A DNA stretch of 64,000 nucleotides, from positions 310,001 through 374,000 of the forward strand of contig VLTN01000013.1 of assembly GCA_008330645.1 (NCBI GenBank), in the 5' to 3' direction. Positions 1 through 12,100 of this stretch are shown piece by piece; the first letter of the stretch is position 1, and each line of letters opens with the position of its first letter. The notes under the pieces are model-generated. The model ran no database searches and was not told the origin of the DNA. It was given only the letters and a program-made list of their open reading frames with translations. Source of the DNA: Cafeteria roenbergensis (taxonomy: Eukaryota > Sar > Bigyra > Bicosoecida > Cafeteriaceae). Position numbers and translations under genes: made by a program.

Positions 1-159
1 TTCGCCGGCCAGATCGGGCACCTTGGCGGCGGCGACCCTTTGCTTGGCTCGACTCGCGCTCGGGCTGCTGCCCCCTCCAGCGGGGCTGGCAGAGCCGTCG
101 CCCGTCAAGCGCGGCGCCGCGCGGCCGGGGTGGACGGGTGGCATCCGCGCGCATCTACA

Positions 160-3100
160 ATGGCCCAGCGAGCCACCGAGGCCGACTCGCGCTCGCTGTT
201 CGACACGGTCCAAGTATGCCAGCGCGCCTTCGACCACGATGTGCAGAGCTGCCGACTCGGCAAGCTGCTTGGCTCCGCGGGCGCGGCAGCGTGCGCTGCG
301 GCGGCGCTCCGGCGTGCGTTCCCCATCCTGAGAGAAGGATTCCGCGCGTGGGGGCTGGCGCATCCCGGCGACTCCCCATTCGAAGTGAGCTATGCAGAGC
401 TGCGAAGCCTGTGGTCGGACCTCGGCCTCGCCCGCGCAGTGCCAGTGGCCCGGCGGTTCCAAGCCAACGAGGCGGTGAACGTGGCGTTCGTGTCGACAAA
501 CTTTGACGACTCCGCTGACGGCGACCAGTTCAACCCCGCCGACGCCCTGGTGCGGTTCGAGTACGTCGAGATCCTCACCCGGCTAGCGGCCATCGTTGAG
601 GTCTCGCCGGCGGAGCCAGCCGCCCGCGCTGACGCAGTCACGCGGTTCCTGCAGACCCGGATGGTGCCCCCCCTGCGGCGCATGCTGGGCTGGCACGCGA
701 GCGCCCTCCACACGACCGCCGCGGCGCTGGGCAGCGTGCGGCTCGTGGGACCGACGCCCTGGACCAAGGCTCGCCTGCGGCGGATGCAGACGAGGAACAC
801 AGCCGCGGCAAGCAGCATGCGGCGCAAACGCTCGCTCGCTCTCGGGCGCGCAGCCGCGCTATCTCGCCTCAGCAGCGCCGGGCTGTCAGCTGCCTCCTCA
901 GGGCAGCTGCTGGGCCCAGCCCGCCATGGCTCCGACCAGGCACACGCTGGCCCCAACGGTGAAGCCCCCGCTGGCCAGCCGCTGGCGACGCCCGGGTCGA
1001 CGTGGGGCTTCGCAGGGGCTCTCGAGGGCAGCCCGTCGGGAAGTGGCATCGCCAGGCACGCGGGCAACGACGACGACGTGACCTCGCAAGACGGCACTCC
1101 GCGCATGGCAGTGCCGACGCATCTGGGCCGCATGCCACCGGGCGCCTCGCTCCCGCCGCCGCCGCTGGCCCGCTCTCGATCCCGGAGGGCGTCCGACGAC
1201 CTCAGCTTGCTCTCCCACCCCAGTGCCAGCGCCCTGCGGTCGGTGGGGCTGGCTCGCCGCGCCTCGAAGCGGCGCATGGCGGCGTCGAGGGCGCGAACGG
1301 CGCCGCACGCCACGGCAGCGGCGGGCCTGTCGGGGACGTCCCCCGTCTCCCCGGCGGCCTCTCCCGCAGGGAGTCTCGTCGAGGCGGGCGCTGGGTCGGC
1401 CAGCAGCGCGGGGCGCGGCCGAGGCCCGCGCCCCTCGAGCGCGCCCTCGAGCGACGGCACCGCCGTCGCAGAGGAGGCCGCCGAGCCTGCGCATTCGCCG
1501 GGAGCAGCCCCTGGCTGTCAGGCCCCTGCTTGCGGGGCTGAGGGCGCAGGAGGCGCCGCCCCCGCTCCGCCGGCCTCGCCTGCTGCCCCGCGACGAGCAA
1601 GGCTTGCTCGCCCCCGGTCAGCGTCGGGGGCGGCCTCTATCAGGGCAGCGTCACCGCCCCTGGCGGACCCTGGCGCCGGCGTCCCGCCTCCTGCCGTTCG
1701 CAGCGCAACGGAGAGCTTGGGCGCCTCCGTAGGCCCCCGCCCCGTGGCGTCGCCCTTGGACGAGGACGAGCGCTCGCGTCCCCGCTCCACGGTGCCCGGA
1801 CTGTCGTCCCTGGCTGCAGGGCGGAGGCAGGATCCCGCTGCGATGCGCCGGGTGTCGGCGGCGCTCCTCCGGCAGATGTCCCGCCTGGACTGGTCTCTGC
1901 CGCTCCCGGTGCGAGAGGCAGAGAGCCTCGTGGCGATGCGCGTGCTGCGCCCGGACGAAGTGGCCGTTCCGGGGCTCTACCGAGTGGGTCTGACGTCCGC
2001 TTGGTCCGCCACCGCAGAGGCGTCTCGCCGCGGTCTGGCGTGGCTGGTGGAGGACCTAGACGCGCGGCAGGAGGCTGCCCTGCCAGTGGTGGCCGTGCTA
2101 CAGGCGCGGGGCCACCTGGGGCGGCTGGAGTGGCTCCGGCGCGTGAGCGAGTGGCGGCATGGCGCCGGAGTGTGGGGGGGTCTTCCTCCGCCCACCCCCC
2201 CCGATGAACAGGCGGCGCACGAGCCGAGCACAGCGGGCCAGCAACAGCACAAGAGCAAGGGGCCGTTCAGCGCAGGTGGGACGGAGGCCGTGGCCCCGGA
2301 CAAGGCGCGCGCTGCAGGCCCCAGCCTCGTGCCTGACGGCTCGTCGGGCAAGCTTGCGCTCAAGGTGCTGCGCATGCTGGAGAGGAACCAGGACGGAGGG
2401 GGCCTGGGAGGCGCTGGCCTGAGCGGGGCGGACCTGGCCGCGGAGGCGAGGGCGGACGCTGCAGCCGTGCTGGAGCGCGCTGCTCTGGCGAACGAGGCCG
2501 GCGTATCCCGCGGTGCCGGGCTGGCGACGCTGGTCACGGCTGCCGCGACGGCGGCCGTCCGAGGGCCGGCAGGCGGGACCCCTGCCACGGCGCTCGCGCA
2601 GCCCGATTCCGACCGTGTCCAGGCCGACGCCGGAGCGGTGGCCAGCAGCCCGTCCCACGGGCCAGCTGCCGAGGGGAAGGAAGCCCACCCTGCAGCCGCG
2701 ACGAGGCCGACATCGCCGGAGGCCGCGGCGGGGCGGTCGGCCAAGCTCTTCTCGGAGGCTGCAGCGCTGATCCGGCTGCGAGCCCGGGGCGATGCCGCGG
2801 GGGCGTGGATCCAGGACGCCTACACCCGCCGCCGCATCCCCACCGCCGTCGTGTTTGGCCCGGAGGCGCTGGCGATGGGGGACATTGACATCGTGAGCAA
2901 CGCGTTTCGAAGGCTGTGGTTCGTGAGGGAGGACGTCGACCGCGTGCTGGGACTGCACATCGGAGGGCTGGGGGCGGTCTACTCGCGGTACAGCGGGAAG
3001 GCGGAGCTCCCCGGCTCTGCCAGGCGGCGCATGAGCTGGGAGGAGTGGATGTCGCTGTGCGCCGACTGCGAGCTGGTTCCCCACTTCGTGAGCGACAGGG

Positions 3101-3864
3101 TGGCCTCTGCGGCGTTTGTGTGGTCGGCAGCCACGCAGGTGTCCGAGTCGGGCGGCGCGGACGGGCTGAGCCCCGCCCCTGACCGACACTCCTTCGTGGA
3201 GTTCCTCGAGTCGCTAGCTCGGCTGGCGGCCGCGGGCGAGGGGATGGGGTCGTTCGGGCGGGCGAGCCGGGACGCCGTGGTGAGCATTGCGCATGCCATG
3301 CGGCAGGAGGAGAGCAGACGCAGGCACCGCGCGGCCGCGGCGGCGAGGCGCCGGCGGCAGCATGCGCAGGCGTCGGGAGAGCCGGCCGATGCCGGTCAGG
3401 CGGGGCACGGCGCGCAGGTGGGGGGGCGGCTCGCGGGGCTGGCGAGCGCCGCCCCCGCTGGCGGATCGGGGGGCGGGGGCGGGGGCGGAGCTGCCTGCCG
3501 CGTGCAGGCAGTGGGGGGGATGCGCGTGATGCTAGCCTCGCCTGCCGCTGCCTGGAGGGACCGGCTGGCAGGCTCTGCAGCGGCCAGCCGCGGCGCAGCC
3601 GGCGGACCAGCGCGAGAAGGCGACGGGCGCGGGAAAGCGGGCTCGGGCCCCGACGGCGAGGGTGCGAGCGCGGAGGAGGACGGTGCCGGCGCCGACCAGG
3701 GCCAGTACGGCGCTGGCGTGAGCGACGAGGAGCTGTTTGAGGCCGAAGACGACGCGCAGAGGCGGGCTCTGGTGGACTACCTGTGCCGGCTAGACTTTGC
3801 GTGCCGCGCAGTGCTGGCCGTGGACGCGGGCGGAGCTCCGCGTGTGGCGGCGGCAGACAGCTGA
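160..3864 (+). CDS. Large hypothetical protein with two EF-hand-like helical regions (1234 aa)
   Basis: The reading frame is open from base 40, but the first ATG is at 160, so I start there. Two ordered parts flank a long disordered middle. Residues about 15-150 and about 863-1035 each show the same layout: amphipathic helices, a 'W..L..DL.L' or 'W..L C.DC.L' segment, then a helix ending in 'F.EyvEiLtRLAaI' or 'FvEFLEsLaRLAA'. This resembles the degenerate paired EF-hand-like helices of many uncharacterised protist proteins. I see no complete canonical calcium loop. The middle (about 240-600) and the stretch at 1040-1190 are rich in Ala, Ser, Pro, Arg and Gly, with basic patches. The tail has a short acidic segment and then a helix. 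No enzyme motif is recognisable. It is convergent with the DPM3 gene. That it is a gene is likely; its function is unknown. Confidence 0.6.
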   Translation: MAQRATEADSRSLFDTVQVCQRAFDHDVQSCRLGKLLGSAGAAACAAAALRRAFPILREGFRAWGLAHPGDSPFEVSYAELRSLWSDLGLARAVPVARRFQANEAVNVAFVSTNFDDSADGDQFNPADALVRFEYVEILTRLAAIVEVSPAEPAARADAVTRFLQTRMVPPLRRMLGWHASALHTTAAALGSVRLVGPTPWTKARLRRMQTRNTAAASSMRRKRSLALGRAAALSRLSSAGLSAASSGQLLGPARHGSDQAHAGPNGEAPAGQPLATPGSTWGFAGALEGSPSGSGIARHAGNDDDVTSQDGTPRMAVPTHLGRMPPGASLPPPPLARSRSRRASDDLSLLSHPSASALRSVGLARRASKRRMAASRARTAPHATAAAGLSGTSPVSPAASPAGSLVEAGAGSASSAGRGRGPRPSSAPSSDGTAVAEEAAEPAHSPGAAPGCQAPACGAEGAGGAAPAPPASPAAPRRARLARPRSASGAASIRAASPPLADPGAGVPPPAVRSATESLGASVGPRPVASPLDEDERSRPRSTVPGLSSLAAGRRQDPAAMRRVSAALLRQMSRLDWSLPLPVREAESLVAMRVLRPDEVAVPGLYRVGLTSAWSATAEASRRGLAWLVEDLDARQEAALPVVAVLQARGHLGRLEWLRRVSEWRHGAGVWGGLPPPTPPDEQAAHEPSTAGQQQHKSKGPFSAGGTEAVAPDKARAAGPSLVPDGSSGKLALKVLRMLERNQDGGGLGGAGLSGADLAAEARADAAAVLERAALANEAGVSRGAGLATLVTAAATAAVRGPAGGTPATALAQPDSDRVQADAGAVASSPSHGPAAEGKEAHPAAATRPTSPEAAAGRSAKLFSEAAALIRLRARGDAAGAWIQDAYTRRRIPTAVVFGPEALAMGDIDIVSNAFRRLWFVREDVDRVLGLHIGGLGAVYSRYSGKAELPGSARRRMSWEEWMSLCADCELVPHFVSDRVASAAFVWSAATQVSESGGADGLSPAPDRHSFVEFLESLARLAAAGEGMGSFGRASRDAVVSIAHAMRQEESRRRHRAAAAARRRRQHAQASGEPADAGQAGHGAQVGGRLAGLASAAPAGGSGGGGGGGAACRVQAVGGMRVMLASPAAAWRDRLAGSAAASRGAAGGPAREGDGRGKAGSGPDGEGASAEEDGAGADQGQYGAGVSDEELFEAEDDAQRRALVDYLCRLDFACRAVLAVDAGGAPRVAAADS

Positions 3865-4102
3865 TGAGGCCGGAGCGACGCAGCTTCCTGGGCCGCCTCC
3901 GGCCGCTGCCGGCGCAGCCCCGCGGCCCTGCTTGCCAAGTAGCGGGGCGCGCTCACCCACCCACGCGTTCACGCTGCAGCACGCGGCCGCTAGCCGTTCT
4001 TTGTGTGCCAGCGTGTGCGGGTGCGCAACGTCGCGGCCGCGCACGGGCAAGACGAATTCACAACCGCCCGCGCACGCGAGGACGCAAGCCTCCCACAGAT
4101 GC

Positions 4103-4664
4103 CTACTCGTTCATGCCAAGCACGCCGTTGCCCTCGCCCTCTGGCACCGCCCCCACCTCGAACGCGAGCTTGCCGCGGGCCGGGCTGCTGAAGAAAGCCC
4201 TCGCCTCGGCCTCCTCCTCCTTGAGCTCCTCGCCCGCCTCTGGGGTGTCCCGGAACGTGATCAGCGCGGAGCCGATGTTGAACAGGGCGTAGCAGCCGAG
4301 CGTCATGAGCGCCCAGCCGGGCAGCTGCGGCTCGAGCAGGCACGCGGGACGCGGGCGCAAGGCCGGCACGTGGCAAACAGCCCGCGCGAGCACACGCCCG
4401 GAGCTCCTCGCGAGACCGCGGCGCAAGGCCGTCAGGGCGACAAACGCAGTGCCACCGTGCAAACCGTGACGGCGCGGCAAGCCGCTGGCCAGCGCGTGGC
4501 GCTGCGAGTCTCACAGCGAGCAAGGCGTCGTCGGCGGCCTGACGGTACTCCTCTCCGAAGGGAAACGGGACCTTCAGCAGGCCCAGGACGAGGTAGCCCC
4601 AGACGATCAGCGCCCCGATGATGCCGGTGAGGATGAGCTCCCACCGCATGCAGAAGGAGGCCAT
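4103..4664 (-). CDS. DPM3: Dolichol-phosphate mannosyltransferase subunit 3 (DPM3-like), two exons
   Basis: The CDS is complement(join(4103..4324,4515..4664)), 123 aa. DPM3 is the small ER-membrane subunit that tethers the catalytic DPM1 and stabilises the dolichol-phosphate-mannose synthase that feeds N-glycans, GPI anchors and O-mannosylation. Exon 1 (50 codons) encodes a short N-terminus and a hydrophobic helix (about residues 10-30). Exon 2 restores the family core: 'LPGW' is followed by 'TLGCYALFNIG', then 'TFRDTPEAGEEL' and an E/A-rich coiled-coil-like helix. Human DPM3 has the same order: LPAY, GCYALGTVG, TFHDCEDAARELQ. The intron at 4325-4514 (190 nt) has donor GTGAGA and acceptor CCGCAG and is phase 0 on both sides. 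Unspliced, the frame does not link these parts. The identification rests on motif order and length. It is convergent with the EF-hand-like gene upstream in the window. Confidence 0.82.
4325..4514 (-). other. Intron of the DPM3-like gene (190 nt)
   Basis: Donor GTGAGA follows codon 50 and the acceptor is CCGCAG, phase 0 to phase 0. Splicing joins the first membrane helix to the LPGW...GCYAL family core. Confidence 0.82.
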
Positions 4665-4894
4665 TGCTGCCGGGCTACGCGGCCTGCGGGCTGGGTGGCG
4701 AGCCCCGCGAGCTCCGGACCCTCGCTGCCCGGCTCTGCACGGGGTCGATCGTCGCGAGCATCGCTGTTGGCGGGCATGCAAGCGAAGCGTGTGGAACGTC
4801 GCGTCAGTGCGAGGATGCGAGGCGAGGGAGCGAGCGAGCGCGGGAGCAGCGAGTTGTGCGGGGCATCTATATCGAGCGGGGCCAGACGCAGCGG

Positions 4895-6089
4895 TCACTC
4901 AAGGTCAAGCATTGCGTCGAAAAGGTCGGCCGACTTGTCTCGGACATTATCACTCCAGTGGCTCTCGTTGTTTACAAGCGTCTTTTTCGCGGTTTCGCGC
5001 ATTTTCCGGTCGCCAATGATGCCCAGCAGCGCAGACATGCTGCCGCTGAGGATGTCGATGGCGGAGCAGGCCACCTCTTGGTGGTCCGACCCCATGCAGC
5101 GCAGCAGCTGGTTGAAGAGCGGCGTCCAGACCGAGGAGCCCTTGACCATGGGGGGCGGCGTGGCCATGAGCGTGGTCTGCGTGAGCCGCAGCCAGGGAAC
5201 CTCCCGCGAGCAGTCTCGGCGCGGCCACGAGGCGAGCAGCCTGCGCAGCACGGTGACGCCCGTGGCCGGGCGGCAGGAGATGAGGCGCGCCATTGCTGTA
5301 GCGAGCGTGCCAAAGTGGGCGTCCAGGATCGGCCGGGTGCGCGCAAGCGAAATGGCAGTGCGCGTGAGCATCTCCGCCTGGCCCGCAACCCACTCCGTGT
5401 GGCCAGGCGGCACATCGCCGGTCATGACAGAGTGCTCGTGCGCCACCACCTCGATGTGGGCCGCCATCAGCTCTACCAGGCACGAGGCGTCCTCCGTAAA
5501 CCGGTCGCCCACCAACACGCGGCCGCCGGCCATCCGCACGCGGTCCGACGTCATGGCAGAGGCCGACTGCTGGTCCCGGCGCACGCCGTGGTAGTGCCGG
5601 AGGAAGGCATCAAGGTGGTCGTACGCCGTCTCGGCGACGGCGCGCGACACCCACCAGCGCGACATGCGAAGATTCCTGATTGCGCCCTCGAGCGCGCCGC
5701 GCCGCAGCGCCGCCACGCCGGGCTCGTCCTCGAGCAGCGCCCACGTCCACTTGGGAAGCGTGGTGCCGCAAAAGTACTCCCAGAAGCGAGACGTTGGCGC
5801 CAAAAACGACGACTGCGCCTGCGGGACGTCTGCGTCCGCGCCAGACGTCGAGCTCGCCGGCAGGTCTCGAGCCGAGGTGGCGTCGCTGCCTTCAGGCGCA
5901 TCGCTACTGCTGGCAGCGGGCGCGCCCTCGACGTCCTGCGAGGTCTTCGGCAAGCCGGAGACAGATCCCGCAAGCCCTCCGCGAGGCAAGTCGGCGCGGC
6001 GGCTACCTGTCCCGCCGGCAGCGCGCCGGTCGCGGCGCATGGAGTTGCGCCTGCGGCGCGCGGCAGCACGGCTGCCGGGAATCTCTGAC

Positions 6090-6128
<39 letters not shown>

Positions 6129-9100
6129 GCGCCGCCAAAGCCAAAGGGCGCAAGTGATGCCCCAGTGTGCCCCACGAGGGAGCTGGCATCGGACCTGGCG
6201 TCGTCGAACTCGTCTTCGTCGTCGGAGGCTCCCCCAGGCATTGCGCCAAAGGCACCCGACGCCCCTGCACCCCAAGCGTCGCGCTGGGACGGAGCCAGCG
6301 CCGCTGTCGGGGGGGCAAAGGGCAGCATCGGTGTGGCCCCCGCTGAGAGCGCCGGAGAGGCGAGCTGGCCGGGCAGGTCGAGGGCGAGGTCCATTCCGGG
6401 CATGTTGATGGCCTGGCGGGCTGGCTCTGCTGCGCCGGGAGGAGCAAGGGCAGGCGCTCCCACGGGCGACTCAAAAGAGCCGCTTGGGGGCCCAGAGCCA
6501 AAAGGGGCGCCTGGGGGGGAGCCAAAGGCCGAATCTGGGAGCGAGTCCAGGCTGTCGGGCGCGAACCCGAGTGAGCGACCGAGACCAGCGGCGAGCGCCC
6601 GCCCTGCCGACGTCGTCGGCTGTGCCAGCACAGCGTCGGCGCTTGGTGCCGGAGGCGCAACTGACGAGTGGACGCTTCCAACCTCGGATATCACAGACTC
6701 GGCCCGCGCCCTGCCTCGTCCTTCGCCCGCCTCCCCGCCGTCGTCGCCAGAGCCAGAAGCACCGCCTCCGCACGCGGCAAGCAGACCGGCGGCAAGCGGC
6801 CCGGGGCCAAGCGGGACGGTGGTGCCCGGAAGAATTGGCATGGCGCCTGCCGTAGCCGGGTCCGCGAACGGGTCGTCGTGGGGCATGGACGCCTCGAGCG
6901 ACGCCATGGCCATGTCCTCTGCGGCGGACCCGCGGCTATGGAAGCTCCCACCGCGGTTTCGCCGCCTGCGAGAGCGGATGATGCGAACATCTTCCGCGTC
7001 GCTGACGCCGCTGCTGCCTTCGGACTCGCTTTCGTGGCCAAGGCCGCCAGGCGTGCTGCTATTTGATGCGCGCGGTCGCCGCGGGCGGGCCGGGACGGGC
7101 GCAACCACGCCGCTCGGGTCAGAAAACGGCGAGGCCGAGTTGTCGCTTCCAGCGGCGCCAGGGAACGGGGAGAGCGCCGCCTGGGCGGGCGAGTCTGCAG
7201 TGGCCAGAGCCGCCGCGGCGATGCTCTTGCGGAGGTGGGGTCCGGAGCCCAGCTGGGAGCGGAGGGCGCCGACGCCATTGCCCACATCCGGGGAGGCCTC
7301 TGCCGAGCCAGGCGAAGTCGCGCCGTGCGCAGGGGACCCCTCCCCATGGACCACAGAGCCAGGGGTGGCGGCTGTGGAGTGTGGGGAGGAGTGGGGAGAA
7401 CCAAGCGCGCCACCGCGGGGCGCCGGCGACTGAAACGCTGCCGACGCTGCCGGGCTCAGACGGGCAGGAGACGGCGCGGCAGCATTCGGCCTGCTCGATT
7501 GCATTGCCGCCGCCGATGCACTCCCGTCCCCGGCCGGCGGAGCGGCCGCGCCTGCGGCCTCCCCGGAGAGGTCTTCGCAGACAACATCGCACGACAGGGG
7601 CGAGCCTGCGGGCGCCGGAGAGTCCGTGCGTTCGTCCGGCGCCGGGCTGGAGTCCGCGTCTGCGTTGGCAGTGGACGCGGCATCACTGGGACCTGCGTCG
7701 TCGTCGTCGTGGCTGCGGTCTCCAAGGCCGCCGTCCAGCTCTTCATCGCTTGCTGCGCCGCCACTTGCTTCGCCCCAGCCGGCGGCCGCCCCCTCGTCCG
7801 CTGCAACTCCTCCCATGGAGTACTCTGCGACCGCCCAGTCCTGCGTGGCGATGCTGCCAAGCTCCGACAGCAGGAAGGCTCGGATCGCGTTGGCAATGCT
7901 GGCAGTGTGGACAGAATAGCCCGCCTGGGCGGACAGCTGGGGATACAGGACAGCAGAGACAGCGTCCACGAGGGCAAGCTGCCGAGCTGTGGCCTTGGCA
8001 CTGCCCGCGCGCTCCGCCAAGGCAGCAGCTTTCAACTCGCCTGTCGGACCTGCAGAAGTGGCTTCGCTGGGGGTGGCTGTCACGCCGGACCGCTCGCTGG
8101 CATTATCGTCGTCGTCCTCGTCGTCGTCGTCGTCACCGTCGTCGATGGCTTCGTCGTCCGCGAGCGCTGGACCCCTGCCCGCCGCGGGCGATGCGATGGT
8201 GCCGGAGCCCTGGGTCGCGCTGTGCACCCCAGGCGCGAGGCTCGGCTTGGCCGGCACAACGGCGGCCGCGCTGGGGAGCGCTTGGACTCTGCCGGCGCCC
8301 TGGTCAGCCAAGAGTCGCGGGGACAGTCCCGCCCCAGTTGGGCTGACTTGCTGCATTGCCAGCGGACTGGGGGAGGGCAGGGCGCCCTGCAGAGACCCAG
8401 TCAGCGGGGGCGAAGCGGGGGCCGAGCAGGAGCCGGGAGGGGAGGAGCTGCTCGTGCTTGCAGCCTTGCCGAGGCTTCGCGGCCGAGGCGGCGTCGTTGG
8501 AGGTGGGGTCATGTGCCCTGCTCCAGCGGCCTGCCCTTCGGGGGGGGATTTCGTGGCGGACCGAATCTGGGCAAGCAGCGGCGAGCTCGAGGCTGCTGGG
8601 CCGTCAGCGGCAGCTGTCCCGCCAGCGCCACCGCTTCTGCCTGCGCTCCCTCCACCGCCGCCGCCGCCGCCACTGCCGCTGCCGCTGCCACTGTCACTGC
8701 GACCGTCTGCGGCAGCTCTGCCCCCGGCAGCCCGCCTGGACATGGACCCGCTTGCTCCATACTGGCCCAAGTTCGAGTTTCCACCAGACGACGTGGCAGA
8801 CGGCTCCAGCGACAGGTTCGGCACACCAGCGCTCAGAGCCGACGCGAGCCCGGATCCAGGGTCAAGCCTCGGCGAGAAGGCGGGCCGCGTGGCCGCAAGC
8901 AGGATGGCTTCGCGGGAGCCGCGCGAGCTGGCCGCGCCTGTGCTGCTGCCAGTGCGTCGCGGTCGCCCCTGCCGCTCTGATCCGCCTGAGCTGGCGCTGC
9001 CTGCAAGGCTGTCAGAGCGGCCGCTGGGGCTGCCTGTGCGCGGCGTGTCCGCGTTGCGGCTCTCCGTGGCGCCAGTGCCCCGCTGACTGGAGCCTGAGAC

Positions 9101-12100
9101 TGAGGAGCGGTCCGAGGGCGAGCCAATTTGGCTCATGCGCAGGCGCACTCGGCGGCGCTGAAGGGCGTGCTCGGACGGGTCTCCGCTCTCGCCGCCTTCC
9201 TGCGACGAGGCAAGAGAAGACCCGTCTTCCAGCCATGGCAGGAGTCCAGTCGCGGAGTCCCCGCTCCTCCCTTGATCCTCTGACCCGTGCCGAGCCGGCT
9301 TTCCGCGCGATGAGTTTGAGGCAGAGTCGATGCTGAAACGCTGCCGGCGGCGGCGGCGGCCCTTGGCGCTTCCCAGCGAGCGCGTTGCCCCGTCCATGAG
9401 GACGCGCTGAAGGAGGCTTGCGGGGGCGGCTTCATCGGGGCTGCGCTGGGCAGGGCTGGCTCCGAACGGTCGGGCAGCCATCTGGGGCGAGGCGCCGGGA
9501 ACCCCGCCGTGGTCGGGGAGGGACGCCGACCTGCCGAGCAGCGCGCCCGCGCTCGAGCGGCTTGCCGACTCGGCCCGCGGCGGCAGCGGGGAGCCCTCGA
9601 AATCGAGCTCGCCGGCGGTGGCCGCGCCTGCAGGAGCCAGCGAGCGAAGCGGGGGCGTGGTGCGCGCCGCGGCGCCCATGAGCATCACCGGCCCGGAAAG
9701 CGGCGCGGGCCGCGGCGATGACCTCTGCGGCTTCTGGTCGAATTCCCGGCCAGACAGGGAGCTGCCTTGCGACTCGCCCAGGCTGGCGGCGCGAGAGCCG
9801 AACGGGCTAGACCCCATCCCCATCGCCATCAGGTCGTCCAGCGTCTCCGGATGGCCGGCGCTTCGCCTGCTGCCCACGCGGCCGACTGCGCCAGCCGCCT
9901 GGAAGGCACCGCTGCGGTGCAGCACGTCGTCGACATCGGCCCACACCATGGCCGAGCCAGGGCCGGGCGACGGCGTCGACAGGCCTCGAGGCGCCAGGCG
10001 CGGACCCGGGGACAGCGCTGCAGCGGCTGCCGCCACGGCAACTCCCGAAGCCCGCGCGGCATCGGGTCCCGCGTCCGCGATCCAGTCGCTGCCGCTGAAC
10101 AGTCCAGCCCGGCTGGAGCGCCCGCCCCACAGCAGGTGGGTGGCGTCCACCACGCGGGGCACCGGGGGCATGGCCTTGGGGGCCGTCGAAGCGGTTCTCG
10201 ACTTGCGCCGTCCCGTCCCCGACGACCCCGAAAAGGACGCCGACCCGCTGGCGCTGCTTCTGTCAGTGCCGGGAGTCTTGCTGCCCTTGTGTCGACGCTC
10301 GCTGAGTCGGGGATGGGCGCGACTTGCGTCGTCCGCCTCCCCACTGGAGGCCTCACGCTGGGCGTCGCGGCTCGGAGAGGAGGCTGCTTCGCCGGAGGGT
10401 GGGCCATGCGCCCGATCAGACGCGGCTGGCGTGCACGCCGGCTGGTGGGCAGCGACTTCGCGGGAGTTCCCGGCGCGGCTGCCGCTGCCCTCACTGCCGC
10501 CGTCTTGGCTCCTTCTGCGCGACCCGTCGTCGTCAGCGTGCTCGTCCGACGAGGAGTGTCCCAGCTCGCTGAGCTCGTCGGTGGTAGAGAGGGCCCTTGA
10601 GCGGCGTCGCCTCATCTGGCGCCGGCGAGCAGCCGCGGTGCCCGACAGGGGCGCGCCACCCATCGCTTCGATGCACGGCTTCAGTGCCGGGAACGCGCCC
10701 AGGGCCTCGACGATGCGCTCCGCCTCGCCTGTACGGGGGCTGGGAGACTCGAGCACAGGCGACAGGCTGCGCCCCTGGCCGTCGGGCACCGACAGCGGGG
10801 TCGGCGACGACGCCCCAGGCGAAGCTCCGAGGGGCGCGTGGCCGAGGCCCGGGATGGGAGGCGGGAGAGCCGAGAGCTCCACAGGCTCAGACAGCAGCAG
10901 CGACCCAGCGGAGGCGGCCGGTGCGGCGGCAGGCGACCCTCCGAGGGGGTGAGCAGGGAGGCGCGCTCCGGCGCTGTCAGCGCCTCCCTGGGAACTGGGC
11001 GACGCAGTGGGGCTGTGCAGCAACCGCTCTGGAGTTGCCTTGGCGCTGGACTGCGGCGCGGCTGCGCCGCTGCTGACGCGGCGGTGGGCGATCTTGAAGA
11101 GGCTGGCCCCCTGCGAGCCGCCGCGCCGCAGCGGCCCGATTGCCTGGGAGGCCGGACTGTGGACCATGGCCCCACTCGATCGGCTTCGGGCTGCAGCTCC
11201 AGCCGAGGCGCGCCCCGACGACGCCGGCGCCCGCAATCCGGCGGCAAACGCGTTCCGGCTGCTCGCTCCTGCAGCCGCAGCCGCTGGCCCGTGGGCGGAA
11301 GGCTTCGCAGGCTGCAATTGCCCTGGCTCGATGGGAAGACCGACCGGGCTGCTGCCGGTTCTGCTCGCCGAATCCCCAGAGCGGATGACGTCGGCAGCTG
11401 TCGACTCACCTTGCGCCGCCCAGCGGCCCTGCACCAAAGGAGCAAGCGCCGACCCGGACGCGGAAGGCGGCCGGGGGGCACCTTGCCCTGCCGCCTCGGA
11501 GAGGCGCTGCTCCTTGGGCGGCAACACCGGCGGTACCACGCCGCGGCGCTCGGCCAGGCCGCCGACCGGCAGCAGGCTCCCCGACTGGGCAGGGTCGGCT
11601 CCACCGCGCCCGCCGCCTGGGGCATTCGCCATGCTTTTCCTCCTCGGCTTGTCGCCAACCTCGCGCTCTGTGAAGGCGGTGCCGCCAGCGGCCGAGGTGG
11701 CCGCAGCGGCAGCAAAGCTGAGACCAGCACGCACGGCAGCTGCCCCGCTCGAAGCACAGTCGCTGCCTGCACTGGCGCCGCCAGCCGGGGACCCCGCGCT
11801 CAGACTGCTGCGGAGAGCAGGGGCGGTCGAGGGCATCGCCACGTCTGAGCCTCCGCGCCCTGTGTAGGCAGGCGACGGGAGCAGTCCCCCTTCCAGCGCC
11901 TGCGCTAGCGTCGGCGCCGCCACAGGCTCTGCTGCTTTGCCCGACGGGCTGTGCTCCGGCAGGTCAATGCCTCCCGAGGAGTCCATCCGAGGGTCCCGAA
12001 CAGCGTCCACGATGCTGCCTGGCACGCCTGCCGACTCCCCGAGGCTCCAAAGGCGAAGCTCTTCCCGGGAGCGGCCGGAAGCGCTCACGGAGCCTCGTGC

